Below are positions 8,047 through 16,750 of a DNA stretch of 64,000 nt, one piece after another. Origin of the DNA: Microbulbifer variabilis ATCC 700307 (GTDB taxonomy: Bacteria; Pseudomonadota; Gammaproteobacteria; Pseudomonadales; Cellvibrionaceae). The notes beneath the pieces are model-generated. The model ran no database searches and had not been told where the DNA came from. It saw only the letters and a list, made by a program, of their open reading frames with translations. Position 1 is the first letter of the stretch. Each line of letters starts with the position of its first letter. The DNA lies in assembly GCF_000380565.1 (NCBI RefSeq), contig NZ_AQYJ01000028.1, forward strand, positions 1 through 64,000, written 5' to 3'. Made by a program: the position numbers and the translations under genes.

Positions 8047-9939
8047 ATGCCGATTAAGCTGAACAACCCTTTGATCCCCAGCCTGATGGCTGTCGCTATC
8101 CTCGCGGGCTGTCAGGGCGATAAGGCCGCTCAGGCAGGAGCGAATGCCGACAAAGCTCAAAGTGCCGTTGCCGAAGCCCCTGTAGCCGTTGATGCGGTGG
8201 CTGAGACCAAGCGCCTGACGGAGTGGCTGGATGCGCGCTATGAAGAGCAGCTGCAGTTCAGTCCCATGCAGTTATCCTATCTCGGCCGCAAGGAGCAGTA
8301 CGACCAGATCGACGATATGAGCGAAGCCGCCGAGGCGCGCCAGCTGGCCTGGAAGGAAAAGGCCGTTGCGGAACTCAAGAAGAATTTTGACTACGAAAAG
8401 CTCAGCCAGGAGGGGAAAACTTCCTACGATATCTGGATCTACCAGTTCGAGCAGGCCAAAGCCGCCGAGCCCTTTAAGCGCCACGGTTATATTTTTGAAC
8501 AGATGGGCGGCGTACAGTCCCAACTGCCAAACTTCCTGCTGAACTTCCACAAGGTGGACAATATTGAGGACATGCAGGCGTATATCGCCCGTATCGGCGG
8601 CATTTCCCGCGCTATCAACCAGTTACGTGAGCGCGCAGAACAGTCCTCTAAAGAGGGTATCCGTCCGCCGCGCTTCGCTTACGAGGGTGCGATAGAGCAG
8701 TCCAGCAAGCTGATCGACGGTGCCCCCTTCTCCGATGGTGAGGACGCCCCCCTGTGGGCCGGTGCCAAGGGCAAGATTGCTGAGTTGCTCGAAGCCGGTA
8801 AGATTGACCAGAAGCAGGCTGATAAGCTGACGGACAATGCTCGCAAGGCTTTGGAAAGTGAGTTCCTGCCCGCTTATGAAAATCTGATCGCCTGGTTGAA
8901 GAAAGATGTGCAGAAGGCTTCCGCGGAGCCCCAGGGTGCCAGCAGCCTGCCGAACGGTATGGCCTACTACAACCAGCGTCTGGCAAATACCACCACTACC
9001 AGCCTGACCGCCGATGAAATCCACAGTATTGGCCTCAAGGAAGTAGCGCGCATCCGCAGCGAGATGGAGACCATCAAGAAGCAGGTGGGCTTCGAGGGCA
9101 ACCTGCAGGAATTCTTCACCTTTATCCGTGAAGATGGTCAGTTTTACTACCCTAATACCGACGAAGGCCGCCAGGGTTACCTGGATGACTCCACGGCTTT
9201 TCTCGACAATATCACCAAGAAACTGCCGGAATACTTCGGCTTGCTGCCTAAGGCCGAGCTGGTGGTTAAGCGGGTGGAATCCTTCCGAGAGCAGGATGGT
9301 GGTGCCCAGCACTATTACCCGGGCACTCCAGACGGCTCACGTCCGGGCATCTACTATGCGCACCTTTCCGATATGAGTGCCTACTCTACCACCGATATGG
9401 AGACGGTGGCATACCATGAGGGCAACCCCGGCCATCACATGCAGATTTCCATCGCCCAAGAGCTTGAGGGTATCCCACAGTTCCGCACCCAGGCGCACTT
9501 TACTGTATACGTAGAGGGCTGGGCGCTTTACTCAGAGAAGTTGGCCAAGGAAATGGGTGCTTTCGAGGACCCCTACAACCTGTTTGGCCACCTGACCGCC
9601 GAGATGTGGCGCGCTATCCGACTGGTAGTGGATACCGGTATGCACGCCAAGGGCTGGAGCGAAGAGCAAGCTGTAGAGTATTTCCTGGAAAACTCCGCAA
9701 TACCCGAAACAGCTGTACGCTCTGAAGTGCGTCGCTATCTGGTATGGCCAGGCCAGGCTACCGCTTACAAAATTGGTATGTTGAAGATCCAGGAGTTGCG
9801 TAAGCAGGCTGAAGAGCAATTGGGCGATAAGTTCGATATCCGCGGTTTCCACGATACCGTTCTGAGTGGCGGCGCCTTACCGGTACCGGTTCTGGAAAGC
9901 CGTGTAGCTGCCTGGGTGGAGTCAGTTAAGCGCGCTTAA
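8047..9939 (+). CDS. DUF885 family lipoprotein, predicted metal-dependent hydrolase
   Basis: A 630-residue lipoprotein: a signal sequence ends in the lipobox LAGC (MAVAILAGCQG), so it should be anchored in the envelope. The body matches the DUF885 family, recognised by the HEGNPGHH motif (His457-Glu458, second His pair six residues on), a zinc-peptidase-like signature, and by the segments YYPGTPDGSRPG and VEGWALYSEKL. Family members are thought to be peptidases; the substrate is unknown. The ATG at 8047 follows AGGA; a GTG 51 bases upstream would add residues ahead of the signal sequence. A strong intrinsic terminator follows. Confidence 0.9.
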   Translation: MPIKLNNPLIPSLMAVAILAGCQGDKAAQAGANADKAQSAVAEAPVAVDAVAETKRLTEWLDARYEEQLQFSPMQLSYLGRKEQYDQIDDMSEAAEARQLAWKEKAVAELKKNFDYEKLSQEGKTSYDIWIYQFEQAKAAEPFKRHGYIFEQMGGVQSQLPNFLLNFHKVDNIEDMQAYIARIGGISRAINQLRERAEQSSKEGIRPPRFAYEGAIEQSSKLIDGAPFSDGEDAPLWAGAKGKIAELLEAGKIDQKQADKLTDNARKALESEFLPAYENLIAWLKKDVQKASAEPQGASSLPNGMAYYNQRLANTTTTSLTADEIHSIGLKEVARIRSEMETIKKQVGFEGNLQEFFTFIREDGQFYYPNTDEGRQGYLDDSTAFLDNITKKLPEYFGLLPKAELVVKRVESFREQDGGAQHYYPGTPDGSRPGIYYAHLSDMSAYSTTDMETVAYHEGNPGHHMQISIAQELEGIPQFRTQAHFTVYVEGWALYSEKLAKEMGAFEDPYNLFGHLTAEMWRAIRLVVDTGMHAKGWSEEQAVEYFLENSAIPETAVRSEVRRYLVWPGQATAYKIGMLKIQELRKQAEEQLGDKFDIRGFHDTVLSGGALPVPVLESRVAAWVESVKRA

Positions 9940-9956
9940 TAGATACTGCTAGCAGC

Positions 9957-9985
9957 AAAAAAGCCGGGCTATGCCCGGCTTTTTT
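9957..9985 (+). terminator. Rho-independent terminator after the DUF885 gene
   Basis: AAAAAAGCCGGGC, a TAT loop, then GCCCGGCTTTTTT: a perfect GC-rich stem with a run of T, 17 bases after the DUF885 stop. Confidence 0.93.
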
Positions 9986-10045
9986 GTGTGTTCTCATCTG
10001 ATAATCGTTTACTAATGGAAGGGGGTAAACCTTAGTTTTCCTTCG

Positions 10046-10066
10046 TTTGGGGTTTGGGGTTTGGGG
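10046..10066 (+). repeat. Three tandem copies of the heptamer TTTGGGG in a leader
   Basis: Perfect tandem repeat of three 7-base units directly in front of the DUF4234 gene; the last unit forms the ribosome binding site (GGGGAG) for the ATG at 10075. A fourth G-run (GGGGG) sits at 10021-10025. Copy-number change would alter leader length or the spacing of promoter elements. Confidence 0.85.
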
Positions 10067-10074
10067 AGTTTTTA

Positions 10075-10656
10075 ATGGATACAAATATTTACAGCGCACC
10101 AGAGGCTGAATTACATACAGAGTTCACGGAGGAATTTGATTTCTACGTAGTGTCCAGCGCTAAATTTTGGGTGATGAACCTTGGCACTATGGGGCTGTAT
10201 TCTGTCTACTGGTTTTATCGACAATGGAGGGAATACAAGCGCGCAAGTGGTGAAAGCTTATGGCCTGTTATGCGTGCGATTTTTTCAATATTTTTTACCC
10301 ATTCACTTTTTATTAAAATACAGAGCCACTTAGAAGAGGCAGAAATAGAATATAAATGGCGCCCTAAACTGATGGCTGCGATTTATATAGTTCTTGCGAT
10401 TCTGGGCTCAATTATCGATAGAATTTCGTATCTTTCTGATGAATTCTCTTTGATTGATATTTTTAGTCCGGCGTTATTGCCTCTGACGGTTTGGCCTCTC
10501 TTTGAGGGACAGAAGGCAGCAAATACTCTCAGTGGTGATATCTCGGGCAAAGTAAATGCAAAACTAACGCCGTTGAATTTTTTGTGGTTAGGAGTAGGGG
10601 CCTTATTGTGGGCCATAGTGGTTTTTGGAGCTTACATTGTCATCAGTGGCGAATAA
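10075..10656 (+). CDS. DUF4234-like integral membrane protein
   Basis: A 193-residue protein with about four hydrophobic segments. The N-terminal cytoplasmic tail carries a YSAPEAEL motif, followed by the first helix with NLGTMGLYSVYWFYRQWREYK, which is characteristic of DUF4234-type membrane proteins. Function is unknown. The ATG at 10075 is used because the sequence before it is a G-rich tandem repeat with a good GGGGAG ribosome binding site; an in-frame TTG lies inside the repeat at 10054. The next gene follows closely (13 bases to its GTG), so the two probably form an operon. Confidence 0.75.
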   Translation: MDTNIYSAPEAELHTEFTEEFDFYVVSSAKFWVMNLGTMGLYSVYWFYRQWREYKRASGESLWPVMRAIFSIFFTHSLFIKIQSHLEEAEIEYKWRPKLMAAIYIVLAILGSIIDRISYLSDEFSLIDIFSPALLPLTVWPLFEGQKAANTLSGDISGKVNAKLTPLNFLWLGVGALLWAIVVFGAYIVISGE

Positions 10657-10669
10657 AAGGAGTTTAGAG

Positions 10670-11437
10670 GTGAGAAGAATCGTTATTTTAGTGTGTGCCT
10701 TAGTAGTGCAGTTTTTTACCACTAATCTGTGGGCTGAAGTGACCTCAACTGAAATTACTGTGCGAGCCAAGGCCAAAGATGCCAAATTTATTGGCTCCTC
10801 AATCGGGGGGGCTATGGTGATTATCCGTGAGGCGGATACCGGAGAAATCCTGGCCAAGGGGCTTACCCAGGGCAGTACCGGTGATACCGGCAAGATCATG
10901 AAGACACCACGCGAACGTTATGCTCCTATCGCCGGGGGAGCTGCGCATTTTACTGCTGCGCTGGATATCAGTGAACCGGTATTTCTTACTGTAGAAGTGC
11001 TGGCCCCTTACATTAAGAAGCAGGCTCGTGTGGTAGCACAAACACAGACTTGGCTTGTGCCAGGCAAACCTATCAGTGGTGAAGGCTTGGTCGTGGAGAT
11101 ACCGGGTATGGTAGTGGACTTGCTCAGTCCACAGACTCACCTCTACACCGGCCTGGATAAGAGCCCATTCGAAATACGCGCTAATGTAGTGATGATGTGC
11201 GGCTGCTCCCTTACGGATGGTGGTCTGTGGGATGGTAGCAAGATAGAGGTTACTGCCCTGGTAAAGAGGGATGGTCGGAAATTCGCTACGGTTCCGCTGA
11301 AAATCCAGGACACCATGAATACCTTCAGTGCGCCTTTTGCCACCGATTTACCCGGCGTCTACGAAATATTGGTTTACGCCTATGATGCAAGGACCGGGAA
11401 TACCGGTGTCGATAGGAGTAGTTTTATCGTGAAATAA
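10670..11437 (+). CDS. Exported protein of unknown function
   Basis: A 255-residue protein I do not recognise. Starting at GTG 10670 (AAAGGAG about 7 bases upstream) the first 22 residues form a clean signal peptide, RRIVILVCALVVQFF with cleavage after LWA. The mature part is rich in beta-strand-like segments, with two regions resembling immunoglobulin-like or carboxypeptidase-regulatory folds (ISEPVFLTVEVLAPY; PGVYEILVYAYDARTGNTG). A CGC motif occurs in MMCGCSLTDGG, which could bind metal or form a disulfide. It lies between a membrane protein and a VIT transporter gene 27 bases downstream, suggesting one transcript. Confidence 0.65.
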   Translation: MRRIVILVCALVVQFFTTNLWAEVTSTEITVRAKAKDAKFIGSSIGGAMVIIREADTGEILAKGLTQGSTGDTGKIMKTPRERYAPIAGGAAHFTAALDISEPVFLTVEVLAPYIKKQARVVAQTQTWLVPGKPISGEGLVVEIPGMVVDLLSPQTHLYTGLDKSPFEIRANVVMMCGCSLTDGGLWDGSKIEVTALVKRDGRKFATVPLKIQDTMNTFSAPFATDLPGVYEILVYAYDARTGNTGVDRSSFIVK

Positions 11438-11464
11438 AGCAATTGGTAGGGAGGCGCTACGAGT

Positions 11465-12232
11465 ATGAAAGGCAGGGAGGAGAAATCTAAACAATCCCGT
11501 CGCGCACTGCTCGAAGAACACCGCCCCGAGCGAATTCACGCCCGCCTGGGTAAGGAGCCCAGGTCCCAGAGAGTGTCGGATTTTGTCCTCGGGGCTATCG
11601 ATGGTTGTGTTACCACCTTTGCGATAGTTGCAGGCGCTTTTGGTGCTGGATTCACTGAGTCGGTGGTGTTGGTAATGGGCTTTGCCAATCTGATCGCTGA
11701 TGGATTTAGTATGGCGGTTAGTAACTACGAGGCAGTGAGTGTAGAGCGGGATCAGGCAGCGGCGGCTGCCCGCACGGAACGCCAACATATTGATTTGGTG
11801 CCGGAGGGAGAGCGAGAGGAGATCCGCCAGATTTTTCAGCGCAAGGGCTTCCAAGGGCAGGTGTTGGATGAGGTTGTCGCAACTATCACTGCCAATCGCC
11901 AGCTGTGGATTGATACCATGTTGGCGGAAGAGTACGGCATTAGTCGCTCGGCACGAAGGCCCCTTGGCTCTGCGATAGTGACCTTTCTGGCCTTTATTGG
12001 TGTGGGCGCAGTCCCGTTACTTCCCTATCTTATCCGTCCGCTGGAAACCTCTGAGCAGTTCTATAGCAGTGCCGCTTTGGCTGCTTGCACTTTTTTTGCC
12101 ATAGGCCTTTGTAAGGGGCTGGTGTTCTCACAGCGGGTACTGGCAGCGGGCGCCAAGACACTGGTGTTTGGTGGGGGTGCGGCCCTGCTAGCCCTGGCAG
12201 TCGGTTTTTTCCTGCGAGATATCATCAGCTGA
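11465..12232 (+). CDS. VIT1/CCC1-family iron/manganese transporter
   Basis: A 255-residue membrane protein of the vacuolar iron transporter family, which moves Fe2+ or Mn2+ out of the cytosol. The first helix has the family sequence SDFVLGAIDGCVTTFAIVAGAFGAG, with the conserved Asp, and the second has NLIADGFSMAVSNYEAVS. A charged cytoplasmic loop (about 85-155) with many Glu and Gln corresponds to the metal-binding domain, followed by three C-terminal helices. The ATG is preceded by GGGAGG. It probably ends the three-gene run starting with the DUF4234 gene and converges on the diguanylate cyclase gene. Confidence 0.92.
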   Translation: MKGREEKSKQSRRALLEEHRPERIHARLGKEPRSQRVSDFVLGAIDGCVTTFAIVAGAFGAGFTESVVLVMGFANLIADGFSMAVSNYEAVSVERDQAAAAARTERQHIDLVPEGEREEIRQIFQRKGFQGQVLDEVVATITANRQLWIDTMLAEEYGISRSARRPLGSAIVTFLAFIGVGAVPLLPYLIRPLETSEQFYSSAALAACTFFAIGLCKGLVFSQRVLAAGAKTLVFGGGAALLALAVGFFLRDIIS

Positions 12233-12244
12233 GAGGTATCGTTC

Positions 12245-13327
12245 TCAGGCGGCCACTACCCGGTTGCGGCCACTGTTCTTGGCTCGATACATGCGTTTAT
12301 CGGCTTCAGCCAGTAATTGGTTGTGAGGGCTGCCAGTACTGCTGCCTTCAACCAGGCCGAAGCTGATAGAGACTTTCACTGACTGTACATAGCGACGGCT
12401 AAGGGCCTCTACCTTTCGCCGCAATTTTTCCGCCAATACGCTGCCACCACGTACGTCGGTATTGGGTAGCAGCAGCAGGAACTCCTCACCCCCCCAGCGT
12501 GCCACAATATCCTCTGTACGAGTATTGTCCCGAAGGATCTTGGCTACATCCTGTAAAATACGATCGCCAAAAGCATGTCCATGGGTATCGTTAATCGCTT
12601 TAAAGTTGTCCAGATCGCCAATCAGGATCACATACCGGTCACGCAACTCCTTGTTACGGCGCTCCATATCGTGGATAGCACGATAGGCCTCACGGCGATT
12701 GGCGAGGCCGGTTAGGGTATCGGTGGAGGCGTTTTTCTCCAGCTCTCCGGTTAATTTTTCCAGCAATTGTTGGGTGTGATGGCGACTGCTGTCGAGTAGT
12801 GCTGTCAGTGCCGTGAGAGCACCAAAAACGGCGATAAAGCGCGCGCGGTAGGCGGTATCATATTTGGCGGTAAGGCCTGGAAAATCTGGGTAGAAAAGGA
12901 CAGTGGCTGTAACTATGCCAATGGCGATGAGTGCGGCGGTACCGGTCTTGTAACCGTATAGATTGATAAAGCCAGGTACCAGCATTACCGCCCACATCAA
13001 ACCGGTATTATTTACTCCGCCGGATAACAGCAAATAAAAATAGAGCACTAACAACAGGATACCTACCAGGAGAGGCGTCTTCTCACTGGGACCCATTACA
13101 TTGATTGTCACATAGGAAAACAGGATTACTACTGCCGCTGCAGAGAGGGTGATGGCCTGAAGGATATCGGCTGCTGTCAGTGCAATGACTGCCATGGCTC
13201 CCGTTACTGCCATGGCAAATATCAGCATATAGGAAGATGCCATGATACGACGACGCAAATCTATACGTTCCAATTCCTCCACTGGTGAGACCAGTGCGGG
13301 ATTATGTTGGTTATACCCTGGAATCAT
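12245..13327 (-). CDS. Membrane-bound GGDEF diguanylate cyclase
   Basis: A 360-residue enzyme that should make cyclic di-GMP from two GTP. Residues 30-180 contain about six hydrophobic segments forming an unnamed membrane sensor. A short helical linker leads to the GGDEF domain (about 195-360), with DTLTGLANRR at its start, the metal-binding DLDNFKAINDTHGH, and the active-site motif GGEEF at 279-283. The product-inhibition site RxxD is present as RTED (270-273), five residues before the motif, so feedback inhibition is likely. No EAL domain is fused. The gene stands alone. Confidence 0.95.
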   Translation of the reverse strand: MIPGYNQHNPALVSPVEELERIDLRRRIMASSYMLIFAMAVTGAMAVIALTAADILQAITLSAAAVVILFSYVTINVMGPSEKTPLLVGILLLVLYFYLLLSGGVNNTGLMWAVMLVPGFINLYGYKTGTAALIAIGIVTATVLFYPDFPGLTAKYDTAYRARFIAVFGALTALTALLDSSRHHTQQLLEKLTGELEKNASTDTLTGLANRREAYRAIHDMERRNKELRDRYVILIGDLDNFKAINDTHGHAFGDRILQDVAKILRDNTRTEDIVARWGGEEFLLLLPNTDVRGGSVLAEKLRRKVEALSRRYVQSVKVSISFGLVEGSSTGSPHNQLLAEADKRMYRAKNSGRNRVVAA

Positions 13328-13496
13328 AATTATCTCGATTGCTCTTCAGGCTGAGGCTTTCTGCTGGCGATAAAGCGCCAGGTAGCGTCACTATATTCAT
13401 CGGGGAGTGAAGCAGCGCTGAGTATAGGAGGATTCGTTCACCGACCAAAGTAGCAAGCTACAGTATCTGTAAACCAAACTTTAGAACTGAGAAACT

Positions 13497-14015
13497 GTGA
13501 CACAAATTATTCTGACTTGGGGCGATATTCTGACATTGCGCGGGGATGCACTTGTGTGTCCTGCACATAAACATCTTATTTGCGGTCGAGGGCTCTCTGC
13601 CCAGGTTTTTGCTCTGGGAGGTAAAGATCTCGAGCTGCAGTGTAAAAAACAACCGGAATGTACAGTGGGGGAGGCGCGTATCACCGATGCTTTCCATATG
13701 CCGGTAGATTATTTGCTTCACACTGTTACTCCACAGTGGAGCAGTGGTGATCAATGGGGGGCTCAAGCGATTAAGCAGCTCCGCTACTGTTATGAAAGTG
13801 TATTGAGCTTGGCGGGGAAAAAAGGTTTAAAATATATTCTCTTTCCGGCATTGGGTGCCGGCACCAACCGCTTTCCCCATGCAATTGCCGCGCATGAAGC
13901 CCTGGAAGTTCTTAATGAATATTCCAGTCAGTTTGATCAACTTACTGTTTGCCTGCACTCTCCCGCTGCCCTCGGAGAGTGGAAACGGGTTGAGCGGCGT
14001 TTCTTCACCGTGTGA
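13497..14015 (+). CDS. Macro-domain protein (ADP-ribose binding/hydrolase fold)
   Basis: A 172-residue single macro domain. The N-terminal strand WGDILTLRGDALVCPAHKHL corresponds to the usual GDIT..DAIVNAAN block, with Asn residues replaced by CPAHK, which is divergent. Next come a glycine-bearing GRGLS loop, GEARITDAF(H), YLLHTVTPQW, and the C-terminal ILFPALGAGTNRFPHAIAA loop. Macro domains bind ADP-ribose, O-acetyl-ADP-ribose or poly-ADP-ribose. Because the catalytic Asn block is altered, it may bind more than hydrolyse. The start is GTG with a weak ribosome binding site. It is divergent from the cyclase and 254 bp upstream of the aldoxime dehydratase. Confidence 0.8.
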   Translation: MTQIILTWGDILTLRGDALVCPAHKHLICGRGLSAQVFALGGKDLELQCKKQPECTVGEARITDAFHMPVDYLLHTVTPQWSSGDQWGAQAIKQLRYCYESVLSLAGKKGLKYILFPALGAGTNRFPHAIAAHEALEVLNEYSSQFDQLTVCLHSPAALGEWKRVERRFFTV

Positions 14016-14080
14016 ATTAATCAAACATTATTAATGTACGATGGTGCCAGTAAGCAGGTAGCTAGAGTATTCGCTGAAAA

Positions 14081-14120
14081 CGATGAAAGAGGCCTCAGCT
14101 CCTAAGTATACTTTTCATCG
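14081..14120 (+). terminator. Possible terminator after the macro-domain gene
   Basis: CGATGAAA (14081-14088) and TTTCATCG (14113-14120) can pair, flanked by A-rich sequence on the left and CTTTTAT on the right. The loop is long (24 bases), so efficiency is doubtful. Confidence 0.35.
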
Positions 14121-14269
14121 CTTTTATGGTTGTAAGTAAAGGTATTGAAATGTCGCCTGGGGAGGGCATATTTCTCTTACTGATAAAACGAATCTGGAAT
14201 ATGACAGTAGGAAAGCTCATCCACAGGGATTTTTCATTCACAGAGAAATTGTGAAAGGGATCTGTCAGT

Positions 14270-15244
14270 TTGAAAAATCGTCCAAAAAATTTTGTGCCTC
14301 CATATCCAGCCTGGGAACTGAATCTTCCGCCGACTTCCCGATATGTACAGTGCCAAGTTGCCTTACAGTTTGTTGGTGGCCATCGGGACGATTCACTATT
14401 TCAGCTATTGACTGAATCTCTGTCCAATACCCGAGACCTAATGCACTATGAGCGGGCAGGTCACATTGATGCTTGGGGTGCGTATAACGATATTGCGATT
14501 GCCTACTGGTCCTGTGAAGAGTCCATGATGACTTGGTTGAGGGAAGGTTTTACTGATTTGCAGGGGGTAGTTCGGGGCAAATCGGGGTCATGGTATGAGG
14601 CATTGACGGCTCCACGTACTCATTTCGAGGTTTCTGCCTCTACACCTGAAGCTGACTGGGGGATCTTTCGCCACTTTGATACTTGTGATCAGCATGATCA
14701 TGCCTACTGGGGTGCGATGCGGGATCGAATAAGCGCTGCAGAAAATAGTGGGCTTCCAGGCCAATTACAAAGCTTACAGTTGCTACCTGCCGCAGAGCGA
14801 TCGGACAAGGAAATATTCCTGCCCGGTAATTTATGTATGATTCGCACGGTACAGGGCTATTCTGCTGCCAGCCCTGAAGAACGGAATGCCTACCAAAAAT
14901 CTCTGCGTCAGAAATATGAACAGGGAATAAACTACTTGAATAAACATCCGGTTCAGTCGCGTTGTCTCAGTGCTCGACTGTTAAGTGATGAGCAGCCGGC
15001 ACCGGGTAGACCAGATACTGAAACAATTGCCTGGTTTGCCTCCTTAAAAGACCTTGAAAACTGGGTGCACCATCACTCCACTCATAAGGCTATCTACGCC
15101 TCCGCACAGCAATATGCGAATCGATTTTCTCCTGGAATGCAATTGCTGCTGAGCCACGAAGTAGCCGTAGTGCCTCCTGGTAAGGGGCGGGCCGCTTACA
15201 CGGATTGTCATCCCGATACAGGGTTGCGACGTTTTTTAAGGTAA
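14270..15244 (+). CDS. Haem-containing aldoxime dehydratase (phenylacetaldoxime dehydratase family)
   Basis: A 324-residue protein of the haem b enzymes that dehydrate aldoximes to nitriles. Recognised by the N-terminal PPYPAWELNLP, the central HFEVSASTPEADWGIFRHFD with GYWG-like AYWGAMRDRI, the LPGNLCMIRTVQ segment, and the C-terminal WVHHHSTHKAIYASA (His-rich, 267-272, holding the expected haem ligand) followed by LSHEVAVVPP. Characterised members are 350-355 residues, so this one is somewhat short at the N-terminus. The start is TTG with an AAGGGA 8-9 bases upstream; no in-frame ATG exists near it. No nitrilase or nitrile hydratase gene is nearby. Confidence 0.85.
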   Translation: MKNRPKNFVPPYPAWELNLPPTSRYVQCQVALQFVGGHRDDSLFQLLTESLSNTRDLMHYERAGHIDAWGAYNDIAIAYWSCEESMMTWLREGFTDLQGVVRGKSGSWYEALTAPRTHFEVSASTPEADWGIFRHFDTCDQHDHAYWGAMRDRISAAENSGLPGQLQSLQLLPAAERSDKEIFLPGNLCMIRTVQGYSAASPEERNAYQKSLRQKYEQGINYLNKHPVQSRCLSARLLSDEQPAPGRPDTETIAWFASLKDLENWVHHHSTHKAIYASAQQYANRFSPGMQLLLSHEVAVVPPGKGRAAYTDCHPDTGLRRFLR

Positions 15245-15308
15245 TAAAATAATTGACGCTGAATTTAGTAGCTTGGGATAGAAGGTGACTGGGGTGTGCT
15301 CAATGTGA

Positions 15309-15592
15309 TTTTTTATAAGGCTTAAGATTGATCCCTATAAAATCGATGATATAGCTCAAAAAGTGTATAAATACTTAAACCTCGTGAATATCTTGATGAG
15401 GAAAACCGTTGCCTGCAAGAGTCGGTCGAAGAGCGCTCAGCGCTTATTGAGTTCGGTTGTGGCAATTGTCGTCACCTTAAGATTTTGGAGGCCGTCTCGA
15501 GTTTTTATCTGGGAATAGATTTTGACCCTGGTCACATTAAAAGTGCATGGAATCTTAGCAAGAATAAAAATTCTCAGATTTTTACTTGCTGA
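15309..15592 (+). pseudogene. Decayed SAM-dependent methyltransferase fragment
   Basis: Two frames join into one protein-like sequence. Frame one (from 15309) reads KIDPYKIDDIAQKVYKYLN; a frameshift near 15375-15382 leads to a second frame reading REYLDEENRCLQESVEERS, then the methyltransferase motif I LIEFGCGNCRHL and the acidic post-I strand YLGIDFDP, ending at a TGA at 15590. No start codon with a ribosome binding site is present. Downstream to about 15925, further open pieces (NELAFVKNMIEMSDEDIY; SEYLIYRSWRAVVTKAFMG) in shifted frames could be the rest of the gene. Confidence 0.5.
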
Positions 15593-15904
15593 ATAATGAG
15601 TCCTATCTATCGGAGTGCAGATATTCAATTTAAGCTCTAAAATTTTTTATTATTGGAATTTACTAATGAGCTTGCCTTTGTAAAAAATATGATAGAAATG
15701 AGTGACGAGGATATATATCTAGACTTAAATTGGATATGCAAAGTAAATACTACTTGCTGATATGTGAAACAAATTAAGGTGAGTATGTGATGTTTAGATC
15801 CTTCAGGTACAAAGGCATGGAGATTAGGTATTACGCTGCAAAACAGTGAATATCTGATATACCGTAGTTGGAGAGCTGTGGTAACGAAAGCTTTCATGGG
15901 TGGC

Positions 15905-16205
15905 TTACTTGGAGTTTTTGTCTATATGAGGTACATCCATTGCCTGCACCGCTGGAGAAAGACTGGGCCCCCAGTCCGTAGAAGACATGGGGATCTGTGA
16001 AGTAGATGGTGCCTTCTTCGTCATTCTAGGCAAAGGCGTATTGCACATGGGCCAGTTTGGAGAAATCCACATTGTCGTGGGTGATGGAGGAATCGGCCCA
16101 ATACTCCCAGTTGGCCCAATAGGCCGAAATACGTTTGATCTCCTGAGCATTGATATTGACGGTTAAAGCGAGTGCCGTGGCAAGCGTTACTACTTTTTTA
16201 AGCAT
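15905..16205 (-). pseudogene. Broken 5' end of a GH18-like chitinase gene
   Basis: On the minus strand a GGAGG ribosome binding site precedes ATG 16205. The frame encodes a signal peptide (MLKKVVTLATALALTVNINA) and then ISAYWANWEYW and FSKLAHVQYAFA, the first strands of a family 18 glycoside hydrolase (the usual YWxNW and L-x-H-x-x-Y-A-F-A). After 59 codons an in-frame TAG (16026-16028) interrupts it. The frame then continues NDEEGTIYFTDPHVFYG before losing similarity. The catalytic DxxDxDxE region is absent, so this is a truncated remnant. Confidence 0.55.
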
Positions 16206-16704
16206 TGCGACATCCCTCCAATATCCCTATTCGTTCCTGAGATTGCAGAGAAGAAATATGACAATGACCTCCCAAGAGCCTTGGTGATGATGAAACCAAG
16301 TATTTTAGAAGTGAGTTTTATAGTTGAGGAAATTGGAAAAAATTGGGGGATAAAAGTTCCGAATGAAGCTAGGACAAGCGCTGAAATTAGATAATTTTTC
16401 TCGATAATTTGTGCAAGGAAAGTGAAGAAGCAAAAAAGTAAACTACTTATTTCAAGATAAAATCAGTTTCTACGACATTGAGGGCAATATGGTGAGCTCT
16501 TAAAATGATTCAAGAATTAATTTTTATGATGTGAGCAAAAAAATAACAATAGTATTGATTGGGGTTATGCACAGGGGCAATTTTCCAGGTAAAAATTTAA
16601 GTGCTGGTGAAAAATAAATAGCAATAAACACTGCCTATCCGAATAAAGAATTTTTTCGAGGTTGCTTAAATTTCCAGCGCAGGCTTGTCTTCAAGAGTAA
16701 AAAT

Positions 16705-16731
16705 AAAAAGGGCCCTATCAGGGCCCTTTTT
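16705..16731 (-). terminator. Rho-independent terminator after typA
   Basis: AAAAAGGGCCC, a TATCA loop, then GGGCCCTTTTT. The stem is perfect and T-runs exist on both strands, so it can work in both directions. It lies 20 bases past the typA stop. Confidence 0.92.
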
Positions 16732-16750
16732 ATGCTGAAGAGAATACCTG

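Larger units (their letters stand above)
15245..16750. other. AT-rich 1.5-kb region with gene remnants and no intact gene
   Basis: This stretch holds a decayed methyltransferase fragment (15309-15592, perhaps extending to about 15925), an antisense chitinase-like fragment (15905-16205), about 500 bp of AT-rich sequence without recognisable coding content (16206-16704), a TTATGCACA 9-mer at 16565-16573, and the typA terminator. Base composition is clearly more AT-rich than the flanking genes. Confidence 0.6.

Noticed and set aside
8623..9312. Long open frame antisense to the DUF885 gene (229 codons)
   Set aside because: Entirely inside a well supported gene on the other strand; the sequence is a shadow of its codon bias.
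15905..16150. 81-codon proline-rich frame on the minus strand
   Set aside because: It is an alternative frame of the chitinase fragment; the real coding frame is the one with the signal peptide and ribosome binding site.
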